Notes: generated by a model from the sequence alone, not told the origin. A stretch of DNA of 64,000 bases from Alphaproteobacteria bacterium (GCA_013389115.1 JACADY010000011.1:1-64000); one strand, 5' to 3'; counted from the stretch's first letter, positions 1 to 10,830 are shown. Numbers and translations are program-made.

Positions 1-603
1 GGCGTCAGGCGGGCATTCTTGTGGATGTCCATTCGGTCCTCCCTTGGACACTGAAGCTTCGCAACCTCAGCTTCCTCGGTCGGGACCGAATGGACAACCT
101 ACTGAAAGCTCACATCTAGGGCGGGCGCCCACGGCGGCCCGCGCAGCCCGTCACGAAAGTCGCGAGGACCGACACGTCATGAGCGCCACCTGCGATCCCG
201 GCGATTGCCTGCGTGCGCCCTATTGCTGCCGGTCGCGCATCGAACCTAAGCCCGCACGCACCGCTTCGATCGATCCGTCACGGGAGGTATTCGAAACAGG
301 CCTCCCGTTGACGCCCGTTGAGGCAAGGGCGAAGAGAAACGTCATCATCGCCAGCATCTTGCGCCTTCTTGAGTAAAGCATTCCGCACACTTTCACGGGT
401 CGTGCGCTCGACGGACAGTGAATTCCGAACAATTAAGACTTGCGCGCGAGGCACCGATCCGGAACGCGGTGCCAGATGCCGCAAGATTTGCGATTTCAAT
501 CACAAAAAAGTCCGTCTCTCATCGAAGCCGTGCTCCACATCTGATTTGCCACTAAACTCAGCCTTCCTTTATGATATTGTGGCTGTATTAGGAGTTTGAT
601 CCG

Positions 604-1824
604 ATGCGCAGCTTGCTTGCGATCTTTCTCTATGCCTTCTTGCTGTCGCCGACTGCGGTGTTCGCGCGGGAATGCGACGGAGGCGGAAAGCTTCTCGACT
701 ATCTTTCTGGGCAATTGGATGATCCCGCGCCTTCGGTAATTGCTGATGTCTGGGTAGCAGGAGGCATCCCAGACACAGTTGCGCCTGAGTCAATTGCCGC
801 CACCCGGAATGCAATTGAGCTCTTTGAGGGAATGAGCCTCTCTCCAGAAAGAGCCGCGGACATCGTTGCGGGTGACTGGACCGGTTGGCGCGCTGGATTG
901 ATGTCGCGTGAGGAGTATGTGCGGCTATTTCTAGAAGAAGTTGGCCGCCGCACTGGAACTCACGGCGAACGTACCTCGATCCTGCAGGCCGCCCAAGTGA
1001 TGCAGAATGTTCTCGACGACCTTTATGGCGCCGCTGGCGGACGTGAAAGACCGGAGGATCCCTCTCGTATGTGGTGGTGGGATTCCTATTTGCGTCAAAA
1101 AGCGGCATCAGAGGAAATTGCACGGCTCATAGCCGTGCCTAAGGGCCAAGCCCTCTGGCACGACTATTTAGTTGGCCGGAAGACTGCCATAGCATGCGCC
1201 CTCGACGATGCATCCGCGCTGAATTTATTGGCGGCCACAATCAACCAAGACCGCTATCAACGCGGCGATATTGTCGTAGAACTCGTCGCGGGAAGGAAGA
1301 TCCCCCTGGCGTTTCGGACGATGGCCTATCTCGCCGGATTGCTGGAATATCGATTGGAAAAGTGTTCATGGGTTGGATCGCCCGACGACTTGGCTTCTGT
1401 CATGCGCTTCCAGCTTGCAGCAAATCAGATCGCGTTGTCGCAAGAGCAGCTGTTCGATATTGCCGATATAGTAGTCGATGCTGTCGAATTTGTCTCAAGC
1501 ATGGATGCCGGCAGGGCCGATGCCCGAGCGATGGATGAGGAGATTGGTTGCACGTCCCCACCTGCAATCGCTCTCTCGGGCGGGATTGTTCGAACTGTCA
1601 AGATCGATGCTTCGCCTTCATCAGACTCCCTTTTTGTTCAGAGTTGTTCAAGCCAGGGCCTCAGCCTCGGCCAATGCGCCTGTCTTGGTGAGCTGGGCCG
1701 CGGTGTCGCGCCGAAGATTGAAAAAATGGGCTATGATAGAAGTAGCACGATCAAGTGGATCATTGGGCGCAATCCAATACTTGGCATTCAGATCAGTGCT
1801 GTTTGTGGAATTGGTGATTATTGA
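604..1824 (+). CDS. hypothetical secreted protein
   Basis: 406-aa ORF with signal-peptide-like N-terminus MRSLLAIFLYAFLLSPTAVFA; no family recognised. Confidence 0.6.
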   Translation: MRSLLAIFLYAFLLSPTAVFARECDGGGKLLDYLSGQLDDPAPSVIADVWVAGGIPDTVAPESIAATRNAIELFEGMSLSPERAADIVAGDWTGWRAGLMSREEYVRLFLEEVGRRTGTHGERTSILQAAQVMQNVLDDLYGAAGGRERPEDPSRMWWWDSYLRQKAASEEIARLIAVPKGQALWHDYLVGRKTAIACALDDASALNLLAATINQDRYQRGDIVVELVAGRKIPLAFRTMAYLAGLLEYRLEKCSWVGSPDDLASVMRFQLAANQIALSQEQLFDIADIVVDAVEFVSSMDAGRADARAMDEEIGCTSPPAIALSGGIVRTVKIDASPSSDSLFVQSCSSQGLSLGQCACLGELGRGVAPKIEKMGYDRSSTIKWIIGRNPILGIQISAVCGIGDY

Positions 1825-2401
1825 CTCAAAGTCAGCCGCCCCACTCCGACATCTGCACTCCGTGACGGCAAGCCAGCCGACTATGGAACGGTGCTGCGGA
1901 GAAATCAAATTTATACATTAACTTATTGATTTATGCGTGTCTTATAATGTAACTCACGCCGATACCATCAGAAATACCATCAGTTTTCTTTACTCGCACC
2001 AACCCGTCTTTCATACAGACGGACCTCCAAAAAGGCGCAAGGCTGCGTAGCATCAAAACTTACAGCCCGCGCGGACTGTTGTATCTGAGGCATCTCTGCC
2101 GTCCTCGTGTCGGTAAAGATGGCCCTCAGCAATTTGCGTGCAGCACATCACAATGCGGATACCTAACACACGCCCCTCGAAGCGCCGATCAACATCAAGA
2201 ATTGGTGGCAGAAATGATGTGCGATCGCCAAACCAGCCAAGGCTTTTCCGCTAGCCGATCTGGCCTGCACAATCTGGAAGCTTCAGCCGGATCCGCCTTC
2301 CGTCTGAACCATTCTTCTTGTTACACAGAACCCGGTTGCGCCCTTGGGGGCAGGTACGTCGCCAGCGCCGCAATCCGATAACCCCACGACGGAGCTGCAA
2401 G

Positions 2402-2716
2402 ATGTTGATAGTGGAAGGCTGGGTGCGCCTCGAGAGCCCTGGCGAAGTCGATCGGCTGCGCACGGCAGCGATTGCGATGATGACGGCGACAAAATCTGAG
2501 GAACCTGGCTGCTTGGAGTACGCTTACGCCATCGATCTCGCCAACCCAACCCTGCTGCGGATCATTGAGCGATGGAAGGACGAAGCCGCTCTGACTGCGC
2601 ATTTCGCTACGCCTCATATGGCGGCGTTCGGTCGCGCGATGGCGGACGCCAAAATCGTGGGCGCGTCGATCAAAGCCTATTCGGGGGAAGTAGTCCGCAC
2701 ACTGATGGAGTCATAG
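2402..2716 (+). CDS. antibiotic biosynthesis monooxygenase (ABM)-domain-like protein
   Basis: Internal ATG of ORF 2318..2716; MLIVEGWVRLESPGEVDRLRTAAIAMMTATKSEEPGCLEYAYAIDL...FATPHMAAF is ABM-like. Confidence 0.65.
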   Translation: MLIVEGWVRLESPGEVDRLRTAAIAMMTATKSEEPGCLEYAYAIDLANPTLLRIIERWKDEAALTAHFATPHMAAFGRAMADAKIVGASIKAYSGEVVRTLMES

Positions 2717-3076
2717 TCCCGTTCGACGAGAGCACCGTAAATTTCTTTGTCCAACACTCCTGTCCCCTGAACCATGGAGGCGAAGGTGAAACGGCGGCGG
2801 CTCAGTGAAGGGCGAATCATCGCGGTCCTATGGGAGCGCGATGCGGCGGTCGTAACAGCCCGCCTGTACGGGAGGCACGGCAAATCGAGTCGCGAGCGTG
2901 ACAAACTGGAAATGGCGCGCCATTTCGCGTTTTATCAGCTCGACGGACGCAGATCTGGGCCAGCACCAGGTCAGTGAATGCAAAGCCGCGCCAGGAGCAA
3001 CGTGACGACCGTTCGAGCGACTGGCTATCGGCTTAGGCATGCGGAGAGGGATGAATGAGCGCGGTGGGCAAATAAG

Positions 3077-3847
3077 ATGAGTTCATTCAGGCTGCTTGCA
3101 CAGCTCGAGCCGCAGATGGTGCATATCGCGCCCGGGCGGTTCCTCATGGGGTCACCAGAGAGCGAAGAGGGCCGACATGACTCCGAGGGTCCACAGCATG
3201 AAGTGGTGATCGGCTACAGCTTTGAGGTTGGCCGGTATCCGGTGACTTTTCGAGAGTGGGACTTAGCTGTGCGCGTGGGTGGTTGCGGTGGCTGCACTCC
3301 ACGCGATGAGGGCTGGGGGCGTGGCTGGCGCCCCGTCATCAATGTGAGCTGGGACGATGCTCACAAATACATTGAGTTCCTCAAGGATCGGACAGGCAAG
3401 TCATACCGTCTGCTATCGGAGGCGGAGTGGGAGTATTGCTGCCGGGCGGGCACCACCACGGCCTATGCTTTTGGACACTCGCTCACAAGTCCAATCCAGC
3501 GCGTGGTCTTTAATGATGGGAAGGTCGTTGGCAGTTCTTGGGCCGATCGCATGCGTCCAACGGAACCACTGGAGGGTCTGTGGGCGAATAGTTGGGGCTT
3601 GGTGAGCAAGCATGGAAATGTCTGGGAGTGGTGCAAGGACTTCATGCACGCCAGTTATGCTGACGCCGGCCGGCCCGATGACGGGCGGCCATGGCTGATC
3701 GAAAGTGTGGATGACTACCGGATTATCCGCGGGGGCTCCTGCGCCACAAGTCCCATCAATATGCGCTCAGCGACCCGTGCTTGGACCCGTCGGACAGACC
3801 GGAGCCCCGTCATCGGATTCCGTCTCGCCAGGACCCTTTACCACTAG
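3077..3847 (+). CDS. formylglycine-generating enzyme (SUMF1/FGE-sulfatase) family protein
   Basis: APGRFLMGSPESEEGR, YRLLSEAEWEYCCRAGT, HGNVWEWC, IRGGSC...RSATR, GFRLAR motifs. Confidence 0.85.
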   Translation: MSSFRLLAQLEPQMVHIAPGRFLMGSPESEEGRHDSEGPQHEVVIGYSFEVGRYPVTFREWDLAVRVGGCGGCTPRDEGWGRGWRPVINVSWDDAHKYIEFLKDRTGKSYRLLSEAEWEYCCRAGTTTAYAFGHSLTSPIQRVVFNDGKVVGSSWADRMRPTEPLEGLWANSWGLVSKHGNVWEWCKDFMHASYADAGRPDDGRPWLIESVDDYRIIRGGSCATSPINMRSATRAWTRRTDRSPVIGFRLARTLYH

Positions 3848-4260
3848 ACCCAGGCGGCATGACGGTCCTGTCTAAGCAGTTAGTGACTAAAACCACCTAC
3901 CGGTTCCCCGTTTCGTCCTCTCCGGTGCGCCATTGCGTTCATTCTTACATGGAGCACTGCCGATGTTCTGGCCACGATTTGGCCAAGACCACAAACGTTG
4001 TTAACTGTTTGTCCGAGTTGGTCCAAATTCGCCGTTGTGCCTGCCTGAATGGAATGACGACATCTCGCCGGAAGCAGACACCAAACCGACACCCTGTTGA
4101 CCCGCACGAATGGGCAGTTACCCTGCCGTGAGGTTGCGGAAACCGGGAGCTATTCGATCATCTAATAGCGCTGAAAGGCTTCGCACAGCGCGCTGCCGCT
4201 CCGAACGGAAGCAGGCCACGTCCCCTGCGATACAAATCATTTCCAAGCTCCGAGGCCGTC

Positions 4261-4932
4261 ATGGACCTGCTCGATTTTGGTCTCAAGCCCTTGAGAGACC
4301 ATCTATCCGAAGCCGTCAAGGGTGAGGTGCGGCGAAGGGCCCAGAGACGACGCTTTGAAGATAAGCAGGCTTTGCACATGCGCGGAGATGACGAGGCGCG
4401 CCTGTGCATCGTCGCCAGCGGCATGGTTCGCTTCGGGCGGTTCCAGCACGACGGCTCGTTCAAACTGCTCGCTATGCTGGGGCCAGGCGCCCACTACGGC
4501 GATGTGGCCCTCCAACGCCATGCCTTCACGCAAAATGTCTACGCTCTCGGGCCAACCGAAATCGATGTGATCGACGCCGCCGCGCTGGAGATCTTGCTGC
4601 GTGATCAGCCTGAACTGGCCGTTGCCCTCTGGCGGTGCAACACGGCGCGCCTGAATGCGGTCCTGGAATTGTACGATGATGCAAGAACCCTGAACGTGAC
4701 AGCACGGCTGGCGAAAGTGATCTATGTCCATATGGGACGGGGCGAAGTGGCGAACGGCGTTGCTTGCCTTCAACGCGATCTCGCCGAACTACTCGGAGTT
4801 TCGAAGGTTGCCCTTGGAAACGCGATGCGCGATCTGGAGAGAGCAGGGCTCGTCCAATCGGGATATCGCCGCATCATCGTGCTCAACAAAGCCAAGCTAA
4901 AGTCTTGGCTTCGCACATCGGGATCAGCCTGA
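4261..4932 (+). CDS. Crp/Fnr family transcriptional regulator
   Basis: Cyclic-nucleotide-binding-like N-terminal domain plus C-terminal HTH (QRDLAELLGVSKVALGNAMRDLERAGLV). Confidence 0.8.
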   Translation: MDLLDFGLKPLRDHLSEAVKGEVRRRAQRRRFEDKQALHMRGDDEARLCIVASGMVRFGRFQHDGSFKLLAMLGPGAHYGDVALQRHAFTQNVYALGPTEIDVIDAAALEILLRDQPELAVALWRCNTARLNAVLELYDDARTLNVTARLAKVIYVHMGRGEVANGVACLQRDLAELLGVSKVALGNAMRDLERAGLVQSGYRRIIVLNKAKLKSWLRTSGSA

Positions 4933-5056
4933 CGCGCATCTGGCAAAAAAGCAAACTTCTTTGTCTTCTTCCCGGCGAGACGATGGCATGATGCGCTCAG
5001 AAAGAAAGCGTCACCGCGCGAAACGGCGGAGGTGACCGGACCCGGAGGAGCGCGCC

Positions 5057-6262
5057 GTGAGTTCAGCAGACCTCAGCCTTGAGCATCACGAGTTTGGCGA
5101 ATATGTCCGCCGATGGCTGGCGGAGAATGCCCCGCCGCCGCCGCCCGAGCGTCTGCCGATCACGCCCATCGAGGTCATGACGATCGGCCAACGGGATTAT
5201 CTGCAGGCATGGCAGCGCAAGTGCTATGACGCGGGCCTCGTCGGCGCCGATTATCCCAAGGACTACGGCGGGCACGGCAATATCGGCTTCCAGCGGATTG
5301 CCAATCAAGAGATGAACCGCGCCGGCGTGCCGTTTCTGATCAACATTGTCGGGCTGAGCATGGCGGCGCCGACAATTCTTCAACACGGCACTGAAGAGCA
5401 GAAACGCAAGTTCATTCCAGGGTGCCTGTCGGGTGAGGAGATTTGGTGCCAGGGCTTTTCTGAACCCGGCGCTGGATCGGACCTTGCGAACCAGCGCACC
5501 TCGGCCGTGCGCCTGGGCGATGAGTGGATCGTCAATGGGCACAAGGTCTGGACGAGCCTTGGCCATTTCGCCAAATGGATGATCCTGGTCACGCGCACCA
5601 GCAAAGATGACAAGTATAATGGGCTCACCTATTTCCTGTGCCCGATCGAAGGTCATCCTGGCGTCACGGTCCGCCCACTCGTGAAGATCACCGGGGAGAC
5701 CGGCTTCAACGAAGTATTCTTTCAAGACGTCAGGATCCCGGACGCCTATCGCCTGGACGATGTCGGCAAGGGCTGGGCCGTGGCGATGACAACACTGCTT
5801 GCCGAACGCGGCGCCTCGGAAGGCGCAGGCAGCGGTGGCGGAGGAGGGGAAAGCGCCATCCGGGACCTGATCGCCCTGGCGCGCGGCACTTGGCGCAATG
5901 GCCTCCTGGCCGCCGACGATCCAGTCACGCGCGACGCAATCATGAAGCGCGCCATCGTGGCTGAGGGTCTGCGCCAGAACGCCAAGCGGGCTCGTGTTCC
6001 CGCTCTGTGCGATCATCCTATGCGGCTGCCGCTGCAGCAGAAACTCACCGGGAGCGAGTTCCAGCAGGACAATGCCCGGCTGGGCGTCGAGATCGCAGGC
6101 GCCCATTCGACGCTATACAAGCGCGACCCGCGGGCGCCTCAGGCGGGCCACTGGCCGCTCGCTTTCCTCAATTCCTATGGCAACACGATTGCAGCAGGCA
6201 CCAACGAGATCCAGCGAAACATTTTGGGCGAGCGCGTGCTCGGCCTGCCAAAATCGAAATAG
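5057..6262 (+). CDS. acyl-CoA dehydrogenase family protein
   Basis: WCQGFSEPGAGSDLA, VNGHKVWTSLGHFA, GTNEIQRNILGERVLGLP motifs. Confidence 0.9.
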   Translation: MSSADLSLEHHEFGEYVRRWLAENAPPPPPERLPITPIEVMTIGQRDYLQAWQRKCYDAGLVGADYPKDYGGHGNIGFQRIANQEMNRAGVPFLINIVGLSMAAPTILQHGTEEQKRKFIPGCLSGEEIWCQGFSEPGAGSDLANQRTSAVRLGDEWIVNGHKVWTSLGHFAKWMILVTRTSKDDKYNGLTYFLCPIEGHPGVTVRPLVKITGETGFNEVFFQDVRIPDAYRLDDVGKGWAVAMTTLLAERGASEGAGSGGGGGESAIRDLIALARGTWRNGLLAADDPVTRDAIMKRAIVAEGLRQNAKRARVPALCDHPMRLPLQQKLTGSEFQQDNARLGVEIAGAHSTLYKRDPRAPQAGHWPLAFLNSYGNTIAAGTNEIQRNILGERVLGLPKSK

Positions 6263-6272
6263 GAGTGCGGGT

Positions 6273-7478
6273 ATGAGCACGACAAAAACCGCGCTGCGGG
6301 ATTTCGGGTTTGGCCAAGACGAAGCCATGCTGCGCGACATGGCGCGCAAGATGCTGGCTGAACGCTTGCCGATGGAACGGTTGCGCACGCTCGTCGCCGC
6401 GGCGCCTGAGCCTGTCTATGACAAGGGCGAGCGGCCCCCTTGGGATGAGCAGCTCTGGGCCGAAATCGTTGCGCTGGGCTGGACTGGCCTTGCCGTCGGC
6501 GAGGCGGAGGGCGGGTCCAACATCTCGCTCGTCGGGATCGCTGGAATTGTCGAGGAGGTAGGACGCCATGCCCTGCCCTCGCCGCTGATCCCGACCCTGA
6601 TGGCGAGCCTTGTGCTGCGCGCTGCGGGCGGCGATGTGGCCTGTGAGATCCTCAAGCGCATTGCCGGCGGCGCGACGGCGAGCTTGGCGGTGACCAACGA
6701 TCGCGGCAGCTGGGAGCCCGAGGATGCGCCGCTGGTCGCCAGTGAACAGGGCGGTGATCTGGTCCTGCACGGCGAGGCGAGGTTTGTTCAGGACGCGTTC
6801 AAGGCGAACATCCTCGTTGGGAGCGCAAAGCTCGGCGACAAGCTTGTCCTGTGGGCGGCCAAGACAAACGCCGATGGACTGAGCCTCCAGGCGGATCACA
6901 TCCACGATCTCACCCGCGATCAGGCGAGCGTTCATTTCAACGGGGTGCGGTTGGGCGCCGACTCGATTGTCTCCCGTGATGGCGCTGAGATTTTGAAAAC
7001 TGCTTGGCCATCGTTGTTGGTGCTTGTCTCCGCCGACCTGTGCGGGGCCAGCGAAAGGTTGCTCCAAACAACCGTGGACTACGCAAAGGAGCGGGTTCAG
7101 TTCGACCGGCCCATCGGCTTTTTTCAGGCAGTGAAGCATCCGCTGGTTAACGCGATGGTCGAAATCGATCGCGCGCGATCGCTGCTCTATCACGCCGCTG
7201 CGGAGATCGTCGCCGGATCTGGCAGGGCGGAGATCGCCGCGCACATGGCCAAGAGTGCAGCATCCGACGCCGCCGCCTTCATCTCGGATCGGGCGATCCA
7301 GCTGCATGGCGGAATAGGATTCACCTGGGAATACGGGTTGCACATCTACTTCAAGCGAAACCTGCACAATCAGACTCTGCTCGGGGATGGGGTGCACCAT
7401 CGAAAGAAGCTGGCGGACTTGCTGATCGGCCCTGTTAGCACGTCGCCCAATCTCGGGCGTGATCCGGCGACAAGCTGA
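6273..7478 (+). CDS. acyl-CoA dehydrogenase family protein (second, adjacent)
   Basis: Internal ATG of ORF 5994..7478, 11 bp after the previous stop; DYAKERVQFDRPIGFFQAVKHPL, QLHGGIGFTWEYGLH. Confidence 0.88.
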   Translation: MSTTKTALRDFGFGQDEAMLRDMARKMLAERLPMERLRTLVAAAPEPVYDKGERPPWDEQLWAEIVALGWTGLAVGEAEGGSNISLVGIAGIVEEVGRHALPSPLIPTLMASLVLRAAGGDVACEILKRIAGGATASLAVTNDRGSWEPEDAPLVASEQGGDLVLHGEARFVQDAFKANILVGSAKLGDKLVLWAAKTNADGLSLQADHIHDLTRDQASVHFNGVRLGADSIVSRDGAEILKTAWPSLLVLVSADLCGASERLLQTTVDYAKERVQFDRPIGFFQAVKHPLVNAMVEIDRARSLLYHAAAEIVAGSGRAEIAAHMAKSAASDAAAFISDRAIQLHGGIGFTWEYGLHIYFKRNLHNQTLLGDGVHHRKKLADLLIGPVSTSPNLGRDPATS

Positions 7479-7502
7479 GAGAAAGATTGCGGAGGAAGTA
7501 CC

Positions 7503-8471
7503 GTGAAAACCAGACTGACCGAACTGCTCGGCATTGAAGCGCCGATCATCTGTGGCGGCATGATGCGGGTGGGGACCGCTGACCTTGCAGCCGCTGTGTC
7601 CAATGCCGGCGGGCTTGGGGTCATGACTGCGCTGACGCAGAAAACACCTAAAGAGCTCCATGACGAAATTGAACGTTGCAGGACTCTTACGGACAAACCC
7701 TTCGCCGTGAATCTGACTGTTGGAGTCGTGGCGACCAAGATCGACTACGACGAATATGTCGAGGTGATCACGAGAAGCGGCGTCAAGATTGTCGAGACCG
7801 CCGGGCGCAGCCCTGAGCCTTTCATGGAGCGGTTCAAAGCCGCTGGCATCAAGGTGATCCACAAATGCGTCACTGTGCGCCACTCCCTGGCGGCTGAGCG
7901 GCTCGGCGTCGATGTGATCAGCATTGACGGCTTTGAGTGCGCCGGCCACCCGGGCGAACATGACGTTGGCGGGATTGTTCTGTTCCCCGCTGCGGCGCGC
8001 GCGCTCAAGATTCCAGTGGTCGCCTCAGGCGGCATCGCGGATGGCCGGGGTCTCGCCGCCGCGCTCGCGCTCGGCTGCGACGGCATCAATATGGGCACCC
8101 GCTTCATGGCGACGCAAGAAGCGCCTATCCACGACGGCATCAAGCAGAAGATTGTGGAGATGGACGAGAACCAGACCCAGATCATTTTCCGCAGCTATCG
8201 CAACACCGCGCGCGTCTACAAAAACTCGATTTCAAAGAAGGTCGCCGAGATCGAAGCCGCCGGCGGCGGTTTCGAACAAGTGCATGAGTATGTCTCCGGC
8301 ACTAATCAGGAAAAGGCCTGGACGACCGGCGACATCGAAGCCGGCATGGTGACGGCGGGCATGTCCGGCGCATTCGTGGAGGATGTGCCGACCTGCAAGG
8401 AGTTGGTGCAGAGGATTGTCGCGGACGCTGAGCAGATCATCAAGCAACGCCTGACGAATATGGTTGGCTAG
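7503..8471 (+). CDS. nitronate monooxygenase / 2-nitropropane dioxygenase-like flavoprotein
   Basis: APIICGGMMRVGTADLAAAVSNAGGLGVMTAL, GFECAGHPGE, VVASGGIADGRGLAAALALGCDGINMGTRF. Confidence 0.88.
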   Translation: MKTRLTELLGIEAPIICGGMMRVGTADLAAAVSNAGGLGVMTALTQKTPKELHDEIERCRTLTDKPFAVNLTVGVVATKIDYDEYVEVITRSGVKIVETAGRSPEPFMERFKAAGIKVIHKCVTVRHSLAAERLGVDVISIDGFECAGHPGEHDVGGIVLFPAAARALKIPVVASGGIADGRGLAAALALGCDGINMGTRFMATQEAPIHDGIKQKIVEMDENQTQIIFRSYRNTARVYKNSISKKVAEIEAAGGGFEQVHEYVSGTNQEKAWTTGDIEAGMVTAGMSGAFVEDVPTCKELVQRIVADAEQIIKQRLTNMVG

Positions 8472-8536
8472 GCCGGATAGCCTCGCAGCGTCGAGGATGC
8501 AACGGTTAGAGCACGCGTGTTGCTTGGAAGGGGAAT

Positions 8537-9487
8537 ATGATGAAAGGGACAGTCCGCCCGGTTGCGGCGATCGCACTCGCAGCCTCAGTATTGCTCTCGG
8601 GTTGCGAGGAACTCAGCCGAGCGTGGTACATTTCCCAGTACGAGCGCACGCTGGACACCTACGCCCAGATCGACACAACCGTGACAACGGTCACCAGCCG
8701 CACTGGCGCAGATGGGCGTGGTGCGGCGCTGATTTCGGCGTTCTTTGGGTTGGACAATGCCCTGCCGAAAGGTCCTACCGACCGAGTGGCCTGCGAGGGT
8801 GGCGGCGGCGCGGACGGTATGCCAGTGATCTTTTCGCATGAGGTCGACATCAAGACTCTAGAGCCCGGCGACTTCCGCATCACGACCGAGTCGGGGGCGA
8901 CTACTCGAGTCACCTGTCTGACGCTTGCACCTGCTGACGATCCGGGTGAACTGCGAACCGCATTGCTTGCCGGCGAGCTGGGCAGCGCCAAGGATCAGCC
9001 CTTGACGGTCGAAATCGTTGGGAATGTGTTGTCCTTGGACGGTACCCTGAATTTCAAAGGCGCAAGCGTCACTGCCACGCGGCTTGAGGCGGGTCCGACC
9101 CTCGTTTGGGCGGAAATTGTTCCTGAAGCGCAGTGGGAGCTTGGCAAAGAAGCAACCGTCTTGCCTTGGGGTGGCGGCGAACGCTGTCCGGTTGGCGCCG
9201 CGCAGGTTGTCCGTGTCACCTGGGGCGGCGGCGTCACCAAGCCTGATGGCCCCGACCCGGCCGACGACAACGAGCGCCGACTCTACAAGGTCTCAGTCGT
9301 GCGGATAGGAGGCGCGACAGCCGAGATCACGCCGTTTGCGCTCGCAGACCTTAATGACGGCGACAACAACCATCTGCTGTGTTTGGACACTACGGACGCG
9401 GTCACATCGGTTTCCTTCCCCGCTGGTTACTTGACCGACCCGCGGGAAGACCTGAACCCGGACACCACCATATCCGTGCAACAATAA
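8537..9487 (+). CDS. hypothetical lipoprotein
   Basis: Lipobox-like N-terminus AASVLLSGC; 316 aa; no family recognised. Confidence 0.6.
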   Translation: MMKGTVRPVAAIALAASVLLSGCEELSRAWYISQYERTLDTYAQIDTTVTTVTSRTGADGRGAALISAFFGLDNALPKGPTDRVACEGGGGADGMPVIFSHEVDIKTLEPGDFRITTESGATTRVTCLTLAPADDPGELRTALLAGELGSAKDQPLTVEIVGNVLSLDGTLNFKGASVTATRLEAGPTLVWAEIVPEAQWELGKEATVLPWGGGERCPVGAAQVVRVTWGGGVTKPDGPDPADDNERRLYKVSVVRIGGATAEITPFALADLNDGDNNHLLCLDTTDAVTSVSFPAGYLTDPREDLNPDTTISVQQ

Positions 9488-9509
9488 GCACTTGCTGAGG
9501 AGCCCACCC

Positions 9510-10151
9510 ATGACCCACATTGTCGACGTCTTCTGGTCCTTCCGGAGCCCTTATTCGTACTTCGCAACGCCAGACCTCCTTCGACTGCGCGAAGATTTTG
9601 AGGCGGAGGTCCGCTTCCGCCCCGTGCTTCCGATCGCCGTGCGCTCAAAGGAGTCGTTGTTCAAGGCGGATCAGAGGCCGGTCCGATATCTCATGCTGGA
9701 CATGGTTCGGCGCGCCGAGTTTCTCGGGATGAAGTTCGGCCGCCCCTCGCCTGATCCGATCGTCCAGGACATGGCGACGTTCGAGGTGGCTGCGGAGCAG
9801 CCATATATTTATCGCCTCACCGGTCTCGGCATTGAAGCCGAGCGCCGTGGCAAGGGCCTGGAGTTCGCCTTTCATGTGTCCCACCTGATCTGGGGCGGCG
9901 AACCCGGCTGGAACGAAGGCGACAAGCTCGCAAACGCGACGGCCAAGGCAGGCCTTGACCTTGCTGAAATGGACGCTGCGATCCTCGCGAACGATCCCAT
10001 GCCACACATCGAAGCTAACCATGCAGCCCTGGACGCCTCCGGTCACTGGGGCGTGCCGACCCTGGTGTTCAATGGCGAGCCCTTCTTTGGCCAGGATCGG
10101 ATCGAAACGCTGCGTTGGCGACTGGAGAAGTCAGGCGTGCCGAAGCGCTGA
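9510..10151 (+). CDS. 2-hydroxychromene-2-carboxylate isomerase / DsbA-family protein
   Basis: VDVFWSFRSPYSYFATPDLLRL N-terminus and WGVPTLVFNGEPFFGQDRIETL C-terminus. Confidence 0.8.
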   Translation: MTHIVDVFWSFRSPYSYFATPDLLRLREDFEAEVRFRPVLPIAVRSKESLFKADQRPVRYLMLDMVRRAEFLGMKFGRPSPDPIVQDMATFEVAAEQPYIYRLTGLGIEAERRGKGLEFAFHVSHLIWGGEPGWNEGDKLANATAKAGLDLAEMDAAILANDPMPHIEANHAALDASGHWGVPTLVFNGEPFFGQDRIETLRWRLEKSGVPKR

Positions 10152-10218
10152 AAAAGAAGAAATCCGCGCGGACTGGCTCGAATAAGTCTGTACACTGAAA
10201 TTCATTGGGAGGAGCAAA

Positions 10219-10830
10219 ATGCTAAAGCTTCACTTTGCGCCAAACTCTCGCGCCGGGCGAATCGTCTGGCTGCTGGAGGAATTGCAGTTGCCCTATGACA
10301 TCAACAAAATGTCGTTCCATCCGAAGGACCTTAAGTCCGACGAGCACCGCGCGCGCCATCCGCTCGGCCGGGTACCGGTGCTGGAGGACGGAGATGTGTC
10401 GATATTTGAGTCCGGCGCCATCGTTGACTACATCCTTGAGCGCCACAAGAATGGCGGACTGAAACCGGCCGTCAATGACCCGAGGTTTCCCGCCTATCTC
10501 CAATGGTTTCACTATTGCGAAGGCATGGTGATGCCGCCCGTGAACACGGTGGTGGTGCACACGATTCTCCTGCCTGAAGATCGGCGCGACGCGACGGTGC
10601 TCGGCCAAGCGCAGCGGCTGCTGACGAAAGCGCTCGAGCCCGTCGATGACGCCTTGGCCGGAAAAGACTACCTGATCGGCGACTTCTCAGGGGCTGACAT
10701 CATGCTCGGACACGCCTGCTTCATGGCGAACCGCATCGGCTCGGTCAGCGACGGGATGACGAACCTGAAGGCCTATGTGGCCCGCATCGCCGCCCGACCA
10801 GCCTTCCACAAGGCCATCACCTTGGCATAG
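10219..10830 (+). CDS. glutathione S-transferase
   Basis: LHFAPNSRAGRIVWLLEELQLPYD...PLGRVPVLEDGDVSIFESGAIVDYILE. Confidence 0.88.
   Translation: MLKLHFAPNSRAGRIVWLLEELQLPYDINKMSFHPKDLKSDEHRARHPLGRVPVLEDGDVSIFESGAIVDYILERHKNGGLKPAVNDPRFPAYLQWFHYCEGMVMPPVNTVVVHTILLPEDRRDATVLGQAQRLLTKALEPVDDALAGKDYLIGDFSGADIMLGHACFMANRIGSVSDGMTNLKAYVARIAARPAFHKAITLA

Noticed and set aside
6168-7961. 597-aa minus-strand ORF
   Set aside because: Antisense to the second acyl-CoA dehydrogenase and nitronate monooxygenase; no recognisable domain.
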